From assembly GCF_900111485.1 (NCBI RefSeq), contig NZ_FOIC01000026.1, positions 1 to 37,592 on the forward strand: a DNA stretch of 37,592 nt, in the 5' to 3' direction. Positions 1 through 6,888 of this stretch are shown one piece after another. The stretch comes from Natrinema hispanicum. GTDB lineage: Archaea; Halobacteriota; Halobacteria; Halobacteriales; Natrialbaceae. The translations under genes and the position numbers were made by a program. Position 1 is the first letter of the stretch. Every line of letters begins with the position of its first letter. Under the pieces are notes generated by a model that was not told the DNA's origin, did no database searches, and saw only the letters and a program-made list of their open reading frames with translations.

Positions 1-288
1 GTTCGAGATAGACCCTTGTGGGGCCGAAGACTCGAGTCGAACGTCGTCAGCGACGTCCCGCTCGAGTTCGAGATAGACCCTTGTGGGGCCGAAGGGCACT
101 CGATGGGATCATCCACATCGATACGTCGATCGGTTCGAGATCGACCCTTGTGGGGTCGAAGCCGCTCGAGGTCCGTCGAGTGAGATCACGCTGTGGAGTT
201 CGAGAGATATCTTCTGGGGCCGAAACTCGTAGAGGTAGTCGCGACAGATCACACAGAGTTCAAGATGAGCCTCTGTAGGGGGTCGAAA
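1..288 (+). CRISPR. orphan mini-CRISPR array, five repeats, degenerate at distal end
   Basis: Repeats of about 29 nt lie at 1-29, 66-94, 133-161, 198-225 and 258-288. They start GTTCGAGATAGACCC and end TTGTGGGGCCGAAG. The first two are identical, the third has two changes, and the fourth and fifth are strongly degenerate. Spacers are 36, 38, 36 and 32 nt. Repeat length, the CCCTTGTGGGG core and the GAAG end match haloarchaeal type I-B repeats. Decay toward the right implies that the leader lies to the left, across the circle junction (about 37,380-37,498). No cas gene is present, so processing would need host Cas proteins. Orientation is inferred from the decay. Confidence 0.78.
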
Positions 289-426
289 TTATAAGGTAGA
301 GTGGTCTGCGTCACTTCTGCATCGTGGCTACGCCAGTACGCTGTTCAAATCCGGCGGCTCGAGCGGATACTTCCAAAACGAGTATTCAAATCAAATCCCG
401 ATCACTCATCTTTATAATTTCGAGTG

Positions 427-678
427 CTACTCGTTGTTGATGCCGTCTCCTTCAAGTTCGATGTGGGTGTGCTCAGTGAGCCATTCGTCAACCGGTTGTT
501 CAACACCCTTCACTTCGAATACGGGTTCAAGCTCGAAATGATCAGAGACGAGCTGATCAATATCGTCAGTCGTGAGAGCCCCGCGATCGTGATATTCCTC
601 ACCAACTCGAGCAGCGAGAGAGACCAATGTCTCAGGCTCAACCATGACGGTGACAGTGACGCTCTCAGTCTCGCTCAT
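427..678 (-). CDS. hypothetical acidic protein, 83 aa
   Basis: Acidic 83-residue protein with no domain I recognise. The N-terminus is rich in Val and Thr (MSETESVTVTVMVEP) and is followed by a helical stretch (VSLAARVGEEYHDRG) and an acidic tail. Its ATG overlaps the stop of the upstream gene by four bases (ATGA, 675-678), so it is probably translationally coupled as the second gene of a two-gene minus-strand operon. The N-terminal part could be a strand plus helices, as in ribbon-helix-helix or ubiquitin-like folds, but this cannot be decided by eye. Confidence 0.7.
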   Translation of the reverse strand: MSETESVTVTVMVEPETLVSLAARVGEEYHDRGALTTDDIDQLVSDHFELEPVFEVKGVEQPVDEWLTEHTHIELEGDGINNE

Positions 679-1004
679 TCCTCGCTCACCTCAGTGTCAC
701 CGTCCTCAACAGCCTCAAGTGGCATATTAGGGTTGACTGGAGCACCGTCAACAGTGACGTAAGCGTTGCCCGTCTGAGTGTAGTTCACGGCGAAGTCGCA
801 GAAAGACTCTCTATAGCCATGCACGACGAGATTCTCATAAGCGAGACGCAGTCGCTCGTACGTCTCCCGGTCAACATCAATGTATAGATCACCGTTCCCA
901 AGAGCTTCAGGTGGGATCGATCCATCACGTTCGTCGTCCCCGTGGCCGCACTCCAGATGGTTGACATCGGTGCGTTCTTGATTTTGCGCAGTGTTTGCTG
1001 TCAT
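675..1004 (-). CDS. hypothetical protein, 109 aa
   Basis: First gene of a two-gene minus-strand operon that diverges from the operon starting at 1,237. Family not recognised. Residues about 18-24 contain a Cys/His patch (LECGHGD) that could be part of a metal site, but there is no second CxxC. The rest is acidic and soluble (YIDVDRETYERLRLAYENLVVH would be helical). The start MTANTAQNQ resembles the internal start MTANKIN of the winged-helix gene at 20,791-21,093, which may be chance. Upstream lies a shared divergent promoter region with inverted repeats. Confidence 0.72.
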   Translation of the reverse strand: MTANTAQNQERTDVNHLECGHGDDERDGSIPPEALGNGDLYIDVDRETYERLRLAYENLVVHGYRESFCDFAVNYTQTGNAYVTVDGAPVNPNMPLEAVEDGDTEVSEE

Positions 1005-1097
1005 GCTGTTTCATCTCCGAGACAGCCGACCGCCGCGGTGTCCCACCACCGAGGCGATTCTCCACAATGCCGATCGCCTGAGCGGCCGGTCTGTCCT

Positions 1098-1236
1098 TAC
1101 TCAATGGAATAAGTACAACTAACTTAACCTTACCGAAATCAGTAAGACATCGAAACGCCCCGTTGTTGCGTACTCAATTAAGTAAGGAATACCAAATTGA
1201 GTAAGTAATAAGATACTGGCTGTTACCATATAGAGT
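1098..1236. promoter_or_regulatory. divergent promoter region with TACTCAATT / AATTGAGTA operator
   Basis: TACTCAAT occurs at 1,098-1,105. TACTCAATT (1,171-1,179) and AATTGAGTA (1,195-1,203) form a perfect 9-bp inverted repeat with a 15-nt spacer. An AT-rich TATA-like stretch (TAATAAGA, about 1,206-1,213) lies about 27 nt before the ATG at 1,237, so that gene is probably leaderless. The dyad directly abuts the TATA-like element, as expected for a repressor operator. The protein that binds it is unknown; a small winged-helix or RHH protein on this element is possible. Confidence 0.55.
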
Positions 1237-1590
1237 ATGAGCGTAGACATTCAATCGACATCCATGACCGAAGGTCGTGGGTTACTTACTGAAACAGAAC
1301 GCGAAGCGATCGCCGGCGAACGGTCCGATTCATATCGGTACAAGACACGCACATACCTCCGCAACCGGCTCGAGAAAGTGGAGAGGGATATCGATGTCCT
1401 CGAAGAACACGCACCGGAATTGCTTGAGGAGTTGCGCGACACCGTGTGCGAGACGTCGACTGATCCAGGAGACCATGTCTCGACCACAGCGGTGGACAGT
1501 GTAACTCAGGACAACGCTGATCGAGATCGAGTCAAGCAAAGTACCCAAGAGCCTACGAAGACACGCGAGAGCGACAAGAATAATGAGTAA
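1237..1590 (+). CDS. conserved-looking haloarchaeal accessory protein, 117 aa
   Basis: Head gene of a plus-strand operon. Residues about 12-70 form a compact charged helical domain (GRGLLTETEREAIAGE, then SYRYKTRTYLRNRLEK, then DIDVLEEHAPELLEELR). I recall this pattern from small proteins of haloarchaeal plasmids and proviruses but know no assigned function. The C-terminal 45 residues are Ser/Thr/Asp-rich and probably disordered. The start is supported by a TATA-like element about 27 nt upstream (leaderless). The stop overlaps the next start by eight bases. Confidence 0.8.
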   Translation: MSVDIQSTSMTEGRGLLTETEREAIAGERSDSYRYKTRTYLRNRLEKVERDIDVLEEHAPELLEELRDTVCETSTDPGDHVSTTAVDSVTQDNADRDRVKQSTQEPTKTRESDKNNE

Positions 1591-1777
1591 CGTCAATCCC
1601 GACCAGCTTGAGCAGGCTGCCGAAGATCTCGAACAGGTACTTGAAGCAACTGAGAATGTCGACTGGGCCAATGTACCTGAGATATCAATTAGCGATGTCG
1701 CAAAGTGGAATCAACGACTGCAGTACGCTCGGAAGTGTGCGATCGCCGAACTTGAGAAACAGCAAACCAATGCCTGA
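1583..1777 (+). CDS. hypothetical helical protein, 64 aa
   Basis: Small acidic, mainly helical protein (LEQAAEDLEQVLEATENVDW, later LQYARKCAIAELEKQQ) with no recognised domain. It overlaps the upstream gene by eight bases and the downstream zinc-finger gene by eight bases, so all three are probably translated in a coupled way. The spacing supports the ATG at 1,583. Its function is unknown; its position between two regulator-sized genes suggests an accessory partner, which is inference. Confidence 0.72.
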   Translation: MSNVNPDQLEQAAEDLEQVLEATENVDWANVPEISISDVAKWNQRLQYARKCAIAELEKQQTNA

Positions 1778-1910
1778 GTGCCGGAACTGTGGTTCACACG
1801 TTACAGCGCGGTTCAAGCGGGTGTTTGGCGACAACAACGGTAAAGTACATGGATGTCGGGAATGCATGGGAAGGACAGAAATCGTGAACGGCGAAGCAAC
1901 TCGAGAATAG
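1770..1910 (+). CDS. small zinc-finger protein, 46 aa (DUF7563-like)
   Basis: Protein of 46 residues starting MPECRNCGSHVTARFKRVF, with a second pair CRECMG near residue 32. The two CxxC pairs spaced about 25 residues apart make one zinc ribbon. The layout (MPxCxxCGxxVT..RVF..) matches the small haloarchaeal zinc-finger family I know as DUF7563. The ATG at 1,770 was chosen because it puts the first CxxC at residues 4-7, as in the family, and overlaps the previous stop. Such proteins often sit in haloarchaeal regulator or mobile-element operons; the binding partner is unknown. Confidence 0.8.
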   Translation: MPECRNCGSHVTARFKRVFGDNNGKVHGCRECMGRTEIVNGEATRE

Positions 1911-2191
1911 TGAGTAAGAGCCGAAACCATCTCTTGGATGACGACGTCAACGAGCCAAGTACTGATTCGGACCAACGTTACCTTGATCCTTCCAGCGACC
2001 GATCTACCCGCTTCAAGAACGGTGTATTCGATGTCGAAAATATAGAATTCGATGCAACTGAGAGACGGGAGTTCCTCACGCGCGTCGAAGCAAGTAAGTT
2101 CGACGCCAACCTGGCCTCGAGGCTGCTATTCGGACTGCCCACGTGCTGCTCGCAGAATATCTCAGTGGGGTTGAACGGTAGATCTGCATGA
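1910..2191 (+). CDS. hypothetical protein, 93 aa, GTG start
   Basis: Open frame read from a GTG at 1,910 that overlaps the previous TAG stop (TAGTG), giving VSKSRNHLLDDDVNE onward. An ATG further upstream (1,853) would overlap the zinc-finger gene by 58 bases and is less likely. Residues about 30-75 (STRFKNGVFDVENIEF, then DATERREFLTRVEASKF) look like a folded acidic domain. The stop overlaps the lipoprotein ATG (ATGA at 2,188-2,191). No family recognised. It is real by context but weaker than its neighbours. Confidence 0.55.
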   Translation: MSKSRNHLLDDDVNEPSTDSDQRYLDPSSDRSTRFKNGVFDVENIEFDATERREFLTRVEASKFDANLASRLLFGLPTCCSQNISVGLNGRSA

Positions 2192-2931
2192 AGCGTCGAA
2201 CATTCATCGCAGCCTCTGCTACCATCTTATCTGGATGTAGCAGTACGAGAAATAAGCAAGAATCAGAACCAGATCGTCAGACAGACACTAATACACAAAC
2301 ATCGACACCCAGAAAAGAAATTCTCGAGGTCAAGCGTGGGGACGACATAACTCACACATTCAACGATATTCTCCAAGTGCGTGATTTTGGTTGGACCGAT
2401 CGAGAGCTTAACTTCGGAACGCCGGGTGCTGCTGGCGTCGTCAAGAATCTTAGCAGAAACCGTCTCGCAAAAGCCGCCTTAGCTGTCGATTTCTATGACG
2501 AGGAAACTCAGATTGGCAGCAATACGAGCTGGTTTGATTTTCTGGAGACTGGCGAATACGGGACACTCGAAGTTCCCTACACTGAAGATGATCCCAACCG
2601 CGTCACGCGAATTCAAGTCTCTACATCCGTACAGGAAAGCCCCATTCTTTCAGTAAATAACGGTCAAGTCACGGTCAACGATAATGAGATCAGCGAAACC
2701 GAACACGGATGGCCGACTGTTACCGGCACTATCGTGAATAACACTAATGACCGGCTTGAGAGAGTTATGATTCACGTGAATTTCTACCATGGTCAAGAGC
2801 TCCTTGCTCAAAGCCGTGACTCTGCCTCACGACTCGGTCCTGAGGAGCGTGCCGAGTGGTCTGCACCAACGAACCGAGCAGATCCGGATGAGATCACACG
2901 ATATTCGACCGTCACTACCATCCGAAAATAA
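2188..2931 (+). CDS. Tat-exported lipoprotein, FxLYD-like domain, 247 aa
   Basis: The N-terminus is MKRRTFIAASATILSGCSS: twin Arg, a short hydrophobic stretch and a lipobox LSGC, the usual haloarchaeal Tat lipoprotein signal. A Thr/Gln/Asp-rich linker (about 20-45) follows. Two beta-rich halves come next (about 48-150 and 155-247), each with the pattern of an FxLYD-like domain: variable strand, N-x-S/T, then AVDFYDEE or HVNFYHGQ. The protein is probably anchored outside the membrane; ligand unknown. It is last in the operon from 1,237. It is one of four similar lipoproteins on this element (see 3,489, 17,365 and 26,545). Confidence 0.85.
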   Translation: MKRRTFIAASATILSGCSSTRNKQESEPDRQTDTNTQTSTPRKEILEVKRGDDITHTFNDILQVRDFGWTDRELNFGTPGAAGVVKNLSRNRLAKAALAVDFYDEETQIGSNTSWFDFLETGEYGTLEVPYTEDDPNRVTRIQVSTSVQESPILSVNNGQVTVNDNEISETEHGWPTVTGTIVNNTNDRLERVMIHVNFYHGQELLAQSRDSASRLGPEERAEWSAPTNRADPDEITRYSTVTTIRK

Positions 2932-2946
2932 TCTCTGGCATTAGCC

Positions 2947-3438
2947 ATGCACAAGCCAGGACACTACGGCGCGGCGCTGCTCGTGTACGCACCGATCGGG
3001 TTCCTCATGCTTGCACTCGAGTTCGACGTCCTCAGCGTGATCGGAGGTGCGATCGCCGTCAGTGGGGCGATGACCCCGGACCTCGATATGCGGGTCCCTG
3101 GGATCAAACACCGCGGGATCACGCATACCGTGTGGTTCGCCCTCGTTGCCGGGATCGTCCTCGGCGCTACCGGCGTCGCTCTCGGCAGCTCGAGTGGCGC
3201 GATCGCGGCGGTCGTCCTCAGTGCCTTCGGGTTTCTCGTCGGCGTGCTTACGATCGGTGCACACCTGCTCGCCGACGCCCTCACGCCAATGGGGATCCGA
3301 CCACTCGAACCGATCGACGATCGGGAGATTTCGCTCGACATCGCCAAGGCCGCAAATCCGATCGCTAATTATGTCCTTCTCGGTCTCGGGATTGCTGCCG
3401 TCGGCGCCGCTGCCGTCGCCGGGCAAGCGATCGCATAA
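2947..3438 (+). CDS. YdjM/DUF457-type membrane-bound hydrolase-like protein, 163 aa
   Basis: Integral membrane protein with about four hydrophobic segments (LLVYAPIGFLMLALEF, VWFALVAGIVLGATGVAL, AIAAVVLSAFGFLVGVL, VLLGLGIAAVGAAAVAG). Conserved polar motifs face one side: PDLDMR (about residue 40), HRGITHT (about 56) and GAHLLADALTPMG (about 101). These His/Asp motifs define the YdjM/DUF457 family, annotated as a LexA-regulated, membrane-associated metal-dependent hydrolase; its substrate is not known. The start has GCCATG context 15 nt after the lipoprotein gene. The last 29 coding bases recur at 4,330-4,358. Confidence 0.88.
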   Translation: MHKPGHYGAALLVYAPIGFLMLALEFDVLSVIGGAIAVSGAMTPDLDMRVPGIKHRGITHTVWFALVAGIVLGATGVALGSSSGAIAAVVLSAFGFLVGVLTIGAHLLADALTPMGIRPLEPIDDREISLDIAKAANPIANYVLLGLGIAAVGAAAVAGQAIA

Positions 3439-3488
3439 GTGTGACCGCGACCGTCCAAGACGTCGTCGGTCCTTGAACGACTATAGGA

Positions 3489-4241
3489 TCAAACACCCCC
3501 ATCGAGGACAACCACATCGTGTGAAGTCACCTGTTGAGTTTCGAGGTTCGGCGGTGTGCGGATCGATATCGTTCCTGCACTAACAGCAACGGTTTCCGAT
3601 GGATTCGTATCTACGTCGCTTACTGTCCCTCGAAATCGTCCTTGATCATCGTAGAACAATCCGATAACTGTTACTGCATTAGGTTCAATCCCGTTCAAAT
3701 CAACTTCCACAGCTAGGTCGACACCACCCTCCGGATCAACAGTCATGTCTGAACTAATGACTGTAGCATCCTCAATAACTCTACCATCTACAGTGGGGTC
3801 GCTATCAACTATTCGTGTCTCAATCCGATTGAGACGGTCCGGTGTTTCAGTATAGTATCGAATATAGTCTTTCCAAAGAGTGTTAGCTGGAATATAATCC
3901 ACATATCCTTCACGGGATTCCAGAATCGTATCATCAGAGTCGTAGAGACGGATCTCAGTGCGTACCCATCCATGGGCTACCGAAGTTGTGTTTTCGACTT
4001 CTGCGGTTATCCACGGGATTTGCCCATCTGGCGGGGCAGTAACAGAATCGCCTAAGAGAAAGTCCGTTTCTACGATCTCTATCGAAGCTTTCTGTGGTTC
4101 CCTTCTGTCTTCGATATCAGTAGAAACGGGCTGTTGATCCGATTGCTGGCCCTCCTCCTGATCGTTACCACCCATGCATCCAGATAGGATCGCAGAACAA
4201 GCTACTGATGAGACATATACTCGGCGAGATATATTATCCAT
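3489..4241 (-). CDS. Tat-type lipoprotein, FxLYD-like, 250 aa
   Basis: The signal region MDNISRRVYVSSVACSAIL is followed by the lipobox LSGCMG. A Gln/Asp-rich linker follows to about residue 45. Two beta-rich segments, about 50-145 and 150-250, carry FxLYD-like cues (RTEIRLYDSDDT; VIGLFYDDQGRF). It is predicted to be anchored on the outer face of the membrane. It lies convergent to the YdjM-like gene and inside a 29-bp direct repeat (3,401-3,429 and 4,330-4,358), so it may have arrived as a cassette. AT content is visibly higher than in the YdjM-like gene beside it. Confidence 0.85.
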   Translation of the reverse strand: MDNISRRVYVSSVACSAILSGCMGGNDQEEGQQSDQQPVSTDIEDRREPQKASIEIVETDFLLGDSVTAPPDGQIPWITAEVENTTSVAHGWVRTEIRLYDSDDTILESREGYVDYIPANTLWKDYIRYYTETPDRLNRIETRIVDSDPTVDGRVIEDATVISSDMTVDPEGGVDLAVEVDLNGIEPNAVTVIGLFYDDQGRFRGTVSDVDTNPSETVAVSAGTISIRTPPNLETQQVTSHDVVVLDGGV

Positions 4242-4329
4242 TACTGACCAGTGTTGTCCTCACACCGCTTGACTCTTATTGTGTTGTCATATCCTCATTA
4301 AATGGAGATGGCTGCCTCCCCTGCCGGCC

Positions 4330-4380
4330 TCGGCGCCGCTGCCGTCGCCGGGCAAGCGGTTGTATGAGTGTAGCGTCCAG
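4330..4380 (+). repeat. duplicated 3' end of the YdjM-like gene
   Basis: Bases 4,330-4,358 repeat 3,401-3,429 exactly (29 nt, starting TCGGCGCCGCTG and ending CGGGCAAGCG). Weaker similarity continues through the stop codon (GCATAAGTGT against GTATGAGTGT). The copies flank the lipoprotein gene 3,489-4,241. This is a truncated, non-coding duplicate of the C-terminal codons of the upstream membrane-protein gene. It suggests insertion between, or by recombination of, two related copies. Confidence 0.8.
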
Positions 4381-4415
4381 GACAACATCGAGCTGGAGGA
4401 CAGCCCCAGCGAGCA

Positions 4416-4661
4416 TTAGACCATTTCGTCGATCGCGTCGAGGAACTCCTGAAAATTGTTCGCGCCGGCTTGCTCTGCGATACTCCGGAGTGTACCGGTA
4501 GCGATCTCATCGTGCATCGGCACGATCACGTAGCGTGTCTCGCCAGTCTCCGGGTGAACGTACTCGAGTTTTACGTGACTACCAGTCTGACCCACTCGTC
4601 GAAAGCCCCAGTTCCCCAGTGCTTTCACGATGTCTCGTCCAGAGTACGTTCCGCGTGTCAC
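4416..4661 (-). CDS. hicA: HicA-family mRNA interferase toxin, 81 aa
   Basis: The small dsRBD-like HicA/YcfA fold is recognisable: SGRDIVKALGNWGFRRVGQT (helix and strand), GSHVKLEY carrying the catalytic His (about residue 29), YVIVPMHDEIATGTLRSI and a final helix. HicA toxins cleave mRNA in the ribosome context and are neutralised by HicB. The length is normal for the family. It lies 66 nt downstream of the HicB-like gene on the same strand (antitoxin first). An alternative product, an inactive homologue, is unlikely because the GSH motif is intact. Confidence 0.88.
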   Translation of the reverse strand: MTRGTYSGRDIVKALGNWGFRRVGQTGSHVKLEYVHPETGETRYVIVPMHDEIATGTLRSIAEQAGANNFQEFLDAIDEMV

Positions 4662-4727
4662 TACCTATTCAGTTTCGTTGGGACTAAAAAAGACTACTGA
4701 CCGCGAGACAAGACAGGGACGGTCGAT

Positions 4728-4946
4728 TTATAACCACGGCGCCGTCGATGACTCGGCCGTCTCGTCGCTTTCAGATACCGGACGATCGTGTAGCTCGAGG
4801 GCCTCGGCAAGGTTCTCGAGGGCCTCGGATTTGGTTTCACCCTGGCTCGCAACCCCGCTGGATTCGTCTCTTGCGACATACCACCGCCCTTCTTTGGTGA
4901 TGGTTACGGTCTCGCCGTTCGACTCTCCGCGGGACTGAACGCCCAT
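4728..4946 (-). CDS. hicB: HicB-family antitoxin, 72 aa
   Basis: Short HicB-like protein: VTITKEGRWYVARDESSGV forms the first strands, then ASQGETKSEALENLAEALEL, the typical HicB helix after the G-x-T element, then an acidic tail. HicB antitoxins bind HicA and usually repress their own operon. There is no separate C-terminal DNA-binding domain, as in many short archaeal HicB proteins. It is first in the two-gene operon with hicA. The 282 bp upstream (4,947-5,228) hold no gene and presumably contain both this promoter and that of the divergent RHH/RelE pair. Confidence 0.87.
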   Translation of the reverse strand: MGVQSRGESNGETVTITKEGRWYVARDESSGVASQGETKSEALENLAEALELHDRPVSESDETAESSTAPWL

Positions 4947-5228
4947 ATCTATATCTCACCACCGGACGAGTGAAATGCTTTCCGACCATCATTCCAGAGT
5001 CATGCTAATTACTTGGCCACCGATATCGGCCACCGACTGGTTCTTGAGCGACCTGACACCAGATTTTGTGGGGCAGCCACCCACATATCGGTTGATCGTT
5101 CTGATATCAGGACCAGTGAAACTGCCCGACAGCGCTACATGACACCTCTCGAGGGGTGATGACAGGTGTTCCAGTCCTGGTGTTAGGTCGTCCAAGGACT
5201 TATCTGTCTCACATGCGTCTCACAGAAT

Positions 5229-5540
5229 ATGAGCACAGACACTGGAGGTGCCGGCGGCGAGGATGGCAACGGGACCACCAAGATTGACGTCCGTGTCCCG
5301 ACGCAGCTCCTCGAGAATATCGACGAGGAATACGAGCGCCGTGGGTACACCTCTCGTTCCGAAGCAATCCGAGACGCGCTTCGAGACTGGTTGAATCCGA
5401 GTGTCGAACTCTCCGACGACGTCCTCGAGGACCTCGCAACAAGCCGCAAGCAGCGCGAGAGTGGTGAGACGCGCTCGCTCGACAGCGTAATGGACAGGTA
5501 CGACGTCGAACAGGACAACGGCGATCGCGACGTGCAGTAG
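5229..5540 (+). CDS. ribbon-helix-helix antitoxin, 103 aa
   Basis: After a Gly/Asp-rich N-terminus, residues about 17-55 read TKIDVRVPTQLLENIDEEYE and RRGYTSRSEAIRDALRDWL: the beta strand, two helices and G-Y-x-S-R-S-E turn of CopG-type DNA-binding proteins. The C-terminal half is acidic and probably wraps the toxin. It is followed after 66 bp by a RelE/ParE toxin gene, giving the usual antitoxin-toxin order. Autorepression through upstream dyads is expected from the family and was not located here. Confidence 0.88.
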   Translation: MSTDTGGAGGEDGNGTTKIDVRVPTQLLENIDEEYERRGYTSRSEAIRDALRDWLNPSVELSDDVLEDLATSRKQRESGETRSLDSVMDRYDVEQDNGDRDVQ

Positions 5541-5606
5541 GCCGATGACCGACGTCGAGATCTCGTTTAAGTATTCTACTTGACTACATTAATTATATGA
5601 GAGCAA

Positions 5607-5870
5607 ATGACTGAGGTAGAGATTACGCCGAAAGCCGACGAGCACTTGGAAGAACTGGACACCGGACCACGCGAGCGAGTTCTCAAAAAGCTCGCCGAAG
5701 CGCAAGAGTGGACCGGCCACCGCCTCGAGCGCCTCCAAGGGTGGCCCTACTACAAGCTTCGAGCTGGCGACTATCGTGCGATCATCTCCTGGGACAAGAG
5801 CGAGGACGTTCTCGTCGTTGAAGCGGTTGGCCACCGGCGATACGTGTACGATCGTCACCTGCCGCCGTAG
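5607..5870 (+). CDS. RelE/ParE-family toxin, 87 aa
   Basis: Typical RelE-fold sequence: VEITPKADEHLEELDTGPRE, helix VLKKLAEAQEW, then RLERLQGWPYYKLRAGDYR, AIISWDKSEDVLVVEAVGHR and C-terminal RRYVYDRH. The KLRAGDYRAI core and the final R-x-x-V-Y signature match archaeal RelE toxins that cleave mRNA on the ribosome. The length is normal. An AT-rich TTAATTATATGA just upstream could give it some promoter activity of its own. It is partner of the RHH protein at 5,229. Confidence 0.9.
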   Translation: MTEVEITPKADEHLEELDTGPRERVLKKLAEAQEWTGHRLERLQGWPYYKLRAGDYRAIISWDKSEDVLVVEAVGHRRYVYDRHLPP

Positions 5871-6415
5871 CTAATAGTGTTGAGCGGAGGTAGTGAGACG
5901 TGCTATAGATAGTATTCGTATTACTGTTGCACAATGTACCACAGGTCTGGTACATTTGTGAGTAATGAATTGCACCACGATACCCCACAGAAAAGCGCTA
6001 AATGTGGCATGCCACACTGACAGAGAGAGCTATTTACCAGATATTTATCATAGACATACCACTACTTATAATCCGGGTCGAGATACTGACAAAATATGAC
6101 TGACGTGTTCATGTTTACCGTAAACGGCAAGCGAGCAGCCTGCTATTAGGCCATTCTACCTGATAGATCATCTAAGGCTAGTACGCAAAACAGTGATAGA
6201 ATCAGAGGTGAAGTCAGATATAACTCATATACTATCACATTTCTTACCTTGCTTTCTAATCTCTGTATTCATTAAGCAGTTCTTCCAGTATGCATGCACA
6301 CAACACCTCTTCCTCACAAATTTGTAGGGCAGCACCCCCTGGTATCCCCCCACTCTATTGGACCACCTATCTTCCTCCCGATACCTTTACAACGACTCAT
6401 TCTAAATGGGTTAGT
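5871..6415. promoter_or_regulatory. AT-rich, palindrome-rich intergenic region; candidate origin element
   Basis: These 545 bp without a clear gene are visibly more AT-rich than their surroundings. Three perfect dyads lie close together: TGTACCA/TGGTACA (5,935-5,954, 6-nt spacer), TGTGGCATGCCACA (6,003-6,016) and GTTTACCGTAAAC (6,113-6,125). A TTATAAT box (about 6,067) lies about 27 nt before an ATG at 6,096 that opens only a 17-codon frame. The stretch is upstream of the operon with the large Rep-like gene. An AT-rich element upstream of the rep gene is known for the pNRC100/RepH type of haloarchaeal plasmid, so an origin role is inferred. Confidence 0.4.
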
Positions 6416-6562
6416 ATGGCGACGACCGCTACTGAGAGTCGGGTCGCTCTGAGTGTTCAGCGACGCAGAGAGTTAGCTGCGATCCGTGACGCTCGAGGAC
6501 ACCCTCACTATGACGCGACTCTCAAGGAGCTAATCGAGAACTTCAACCCTGACGAGAAATAG
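6416..6562 (+). CDS. small RHH-like protein, 48 aa
   Basis: The frame opens further upstream, but the ATG at 6,416 gives MATTATESRVALSVQRRREL, then AAIRDARGHPHYDATLKELI. This resembles the short ribbon-helix-helix proteins of haloarchaea (a strand, helix RRRELAAIRD, turn, helix DATLKELIENF). The longer version would add an unstructured Pro/Thr-rich segment and is unlikely. It could be a small regulator of the neighbouring operon or an orphan antitoxin. Moderate certainty. Confidence 0.55.
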   Translation: MATTATESRVALSVQRRRELAAIRDARGHPHYDATLKELIENFNPDEK

Positions 6563-6888
6563 TGATGCTTCTCATAGGTTGTAGAATCAGTGGGAACGAC
6601 GTCGGCCTCATGGTCTTGGCGGGCCTTGGCCAACGTCGTTCGACCGAGCACGGGCGCGACCACACGACGGACCGTCGCCGAGGTTACGACGGCGCGTCGA
6701 GTGGTACTTTGACGCGCGACGAGAGCTCCGGCAACGATCCGGCAGGGTGGTACCCGTGTTGATTCCTTTGTGGGCACCGGATTTAATCCTAACGTCCGGA
6801 GATTATCAGTTAGTTCTGCCTAAGCTAGCGCCTCGCACGCCATCTCGCGCCCGTTACGGCCCTATCAGCCTCTTACATCCCGTAACAC
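6563..6888. other. 326-bp stretch without a clear gene, with inverted repeat
   Basis: No convincing gene in either direction. An imperfect inverted repeat, AACGACGTCGGCC (6,595-6,607) and GGCCAACGTCGTT (6,628-6,640), 12 of 13 positions paired with a 20-nt loop, lies just after the small RHH-like gene. It could be a transcription-end hairpin or a protein-binding dyad. GC-rich short dyads follow (for example GACGGACCGTC). The end of this stretch presumably holds the promoter for 6,889. Confidence 0.4.

Noticed and set aside
290-360. tRNA-like stretch with GTTCAAATCC
   Set aside because: The T-loop-like GTTCAAATCC is present, but T-stem pairing needs an eight-base loop and no acceptor or anticodon stem can be formed; at most a decayed fragment.
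6096-6149. 17-codon leaderless micro-gene
   Set aside because: The TATA spacing is good, but the peptide is too short to judge and the region is palindrome-rich; noted only in the region entry.
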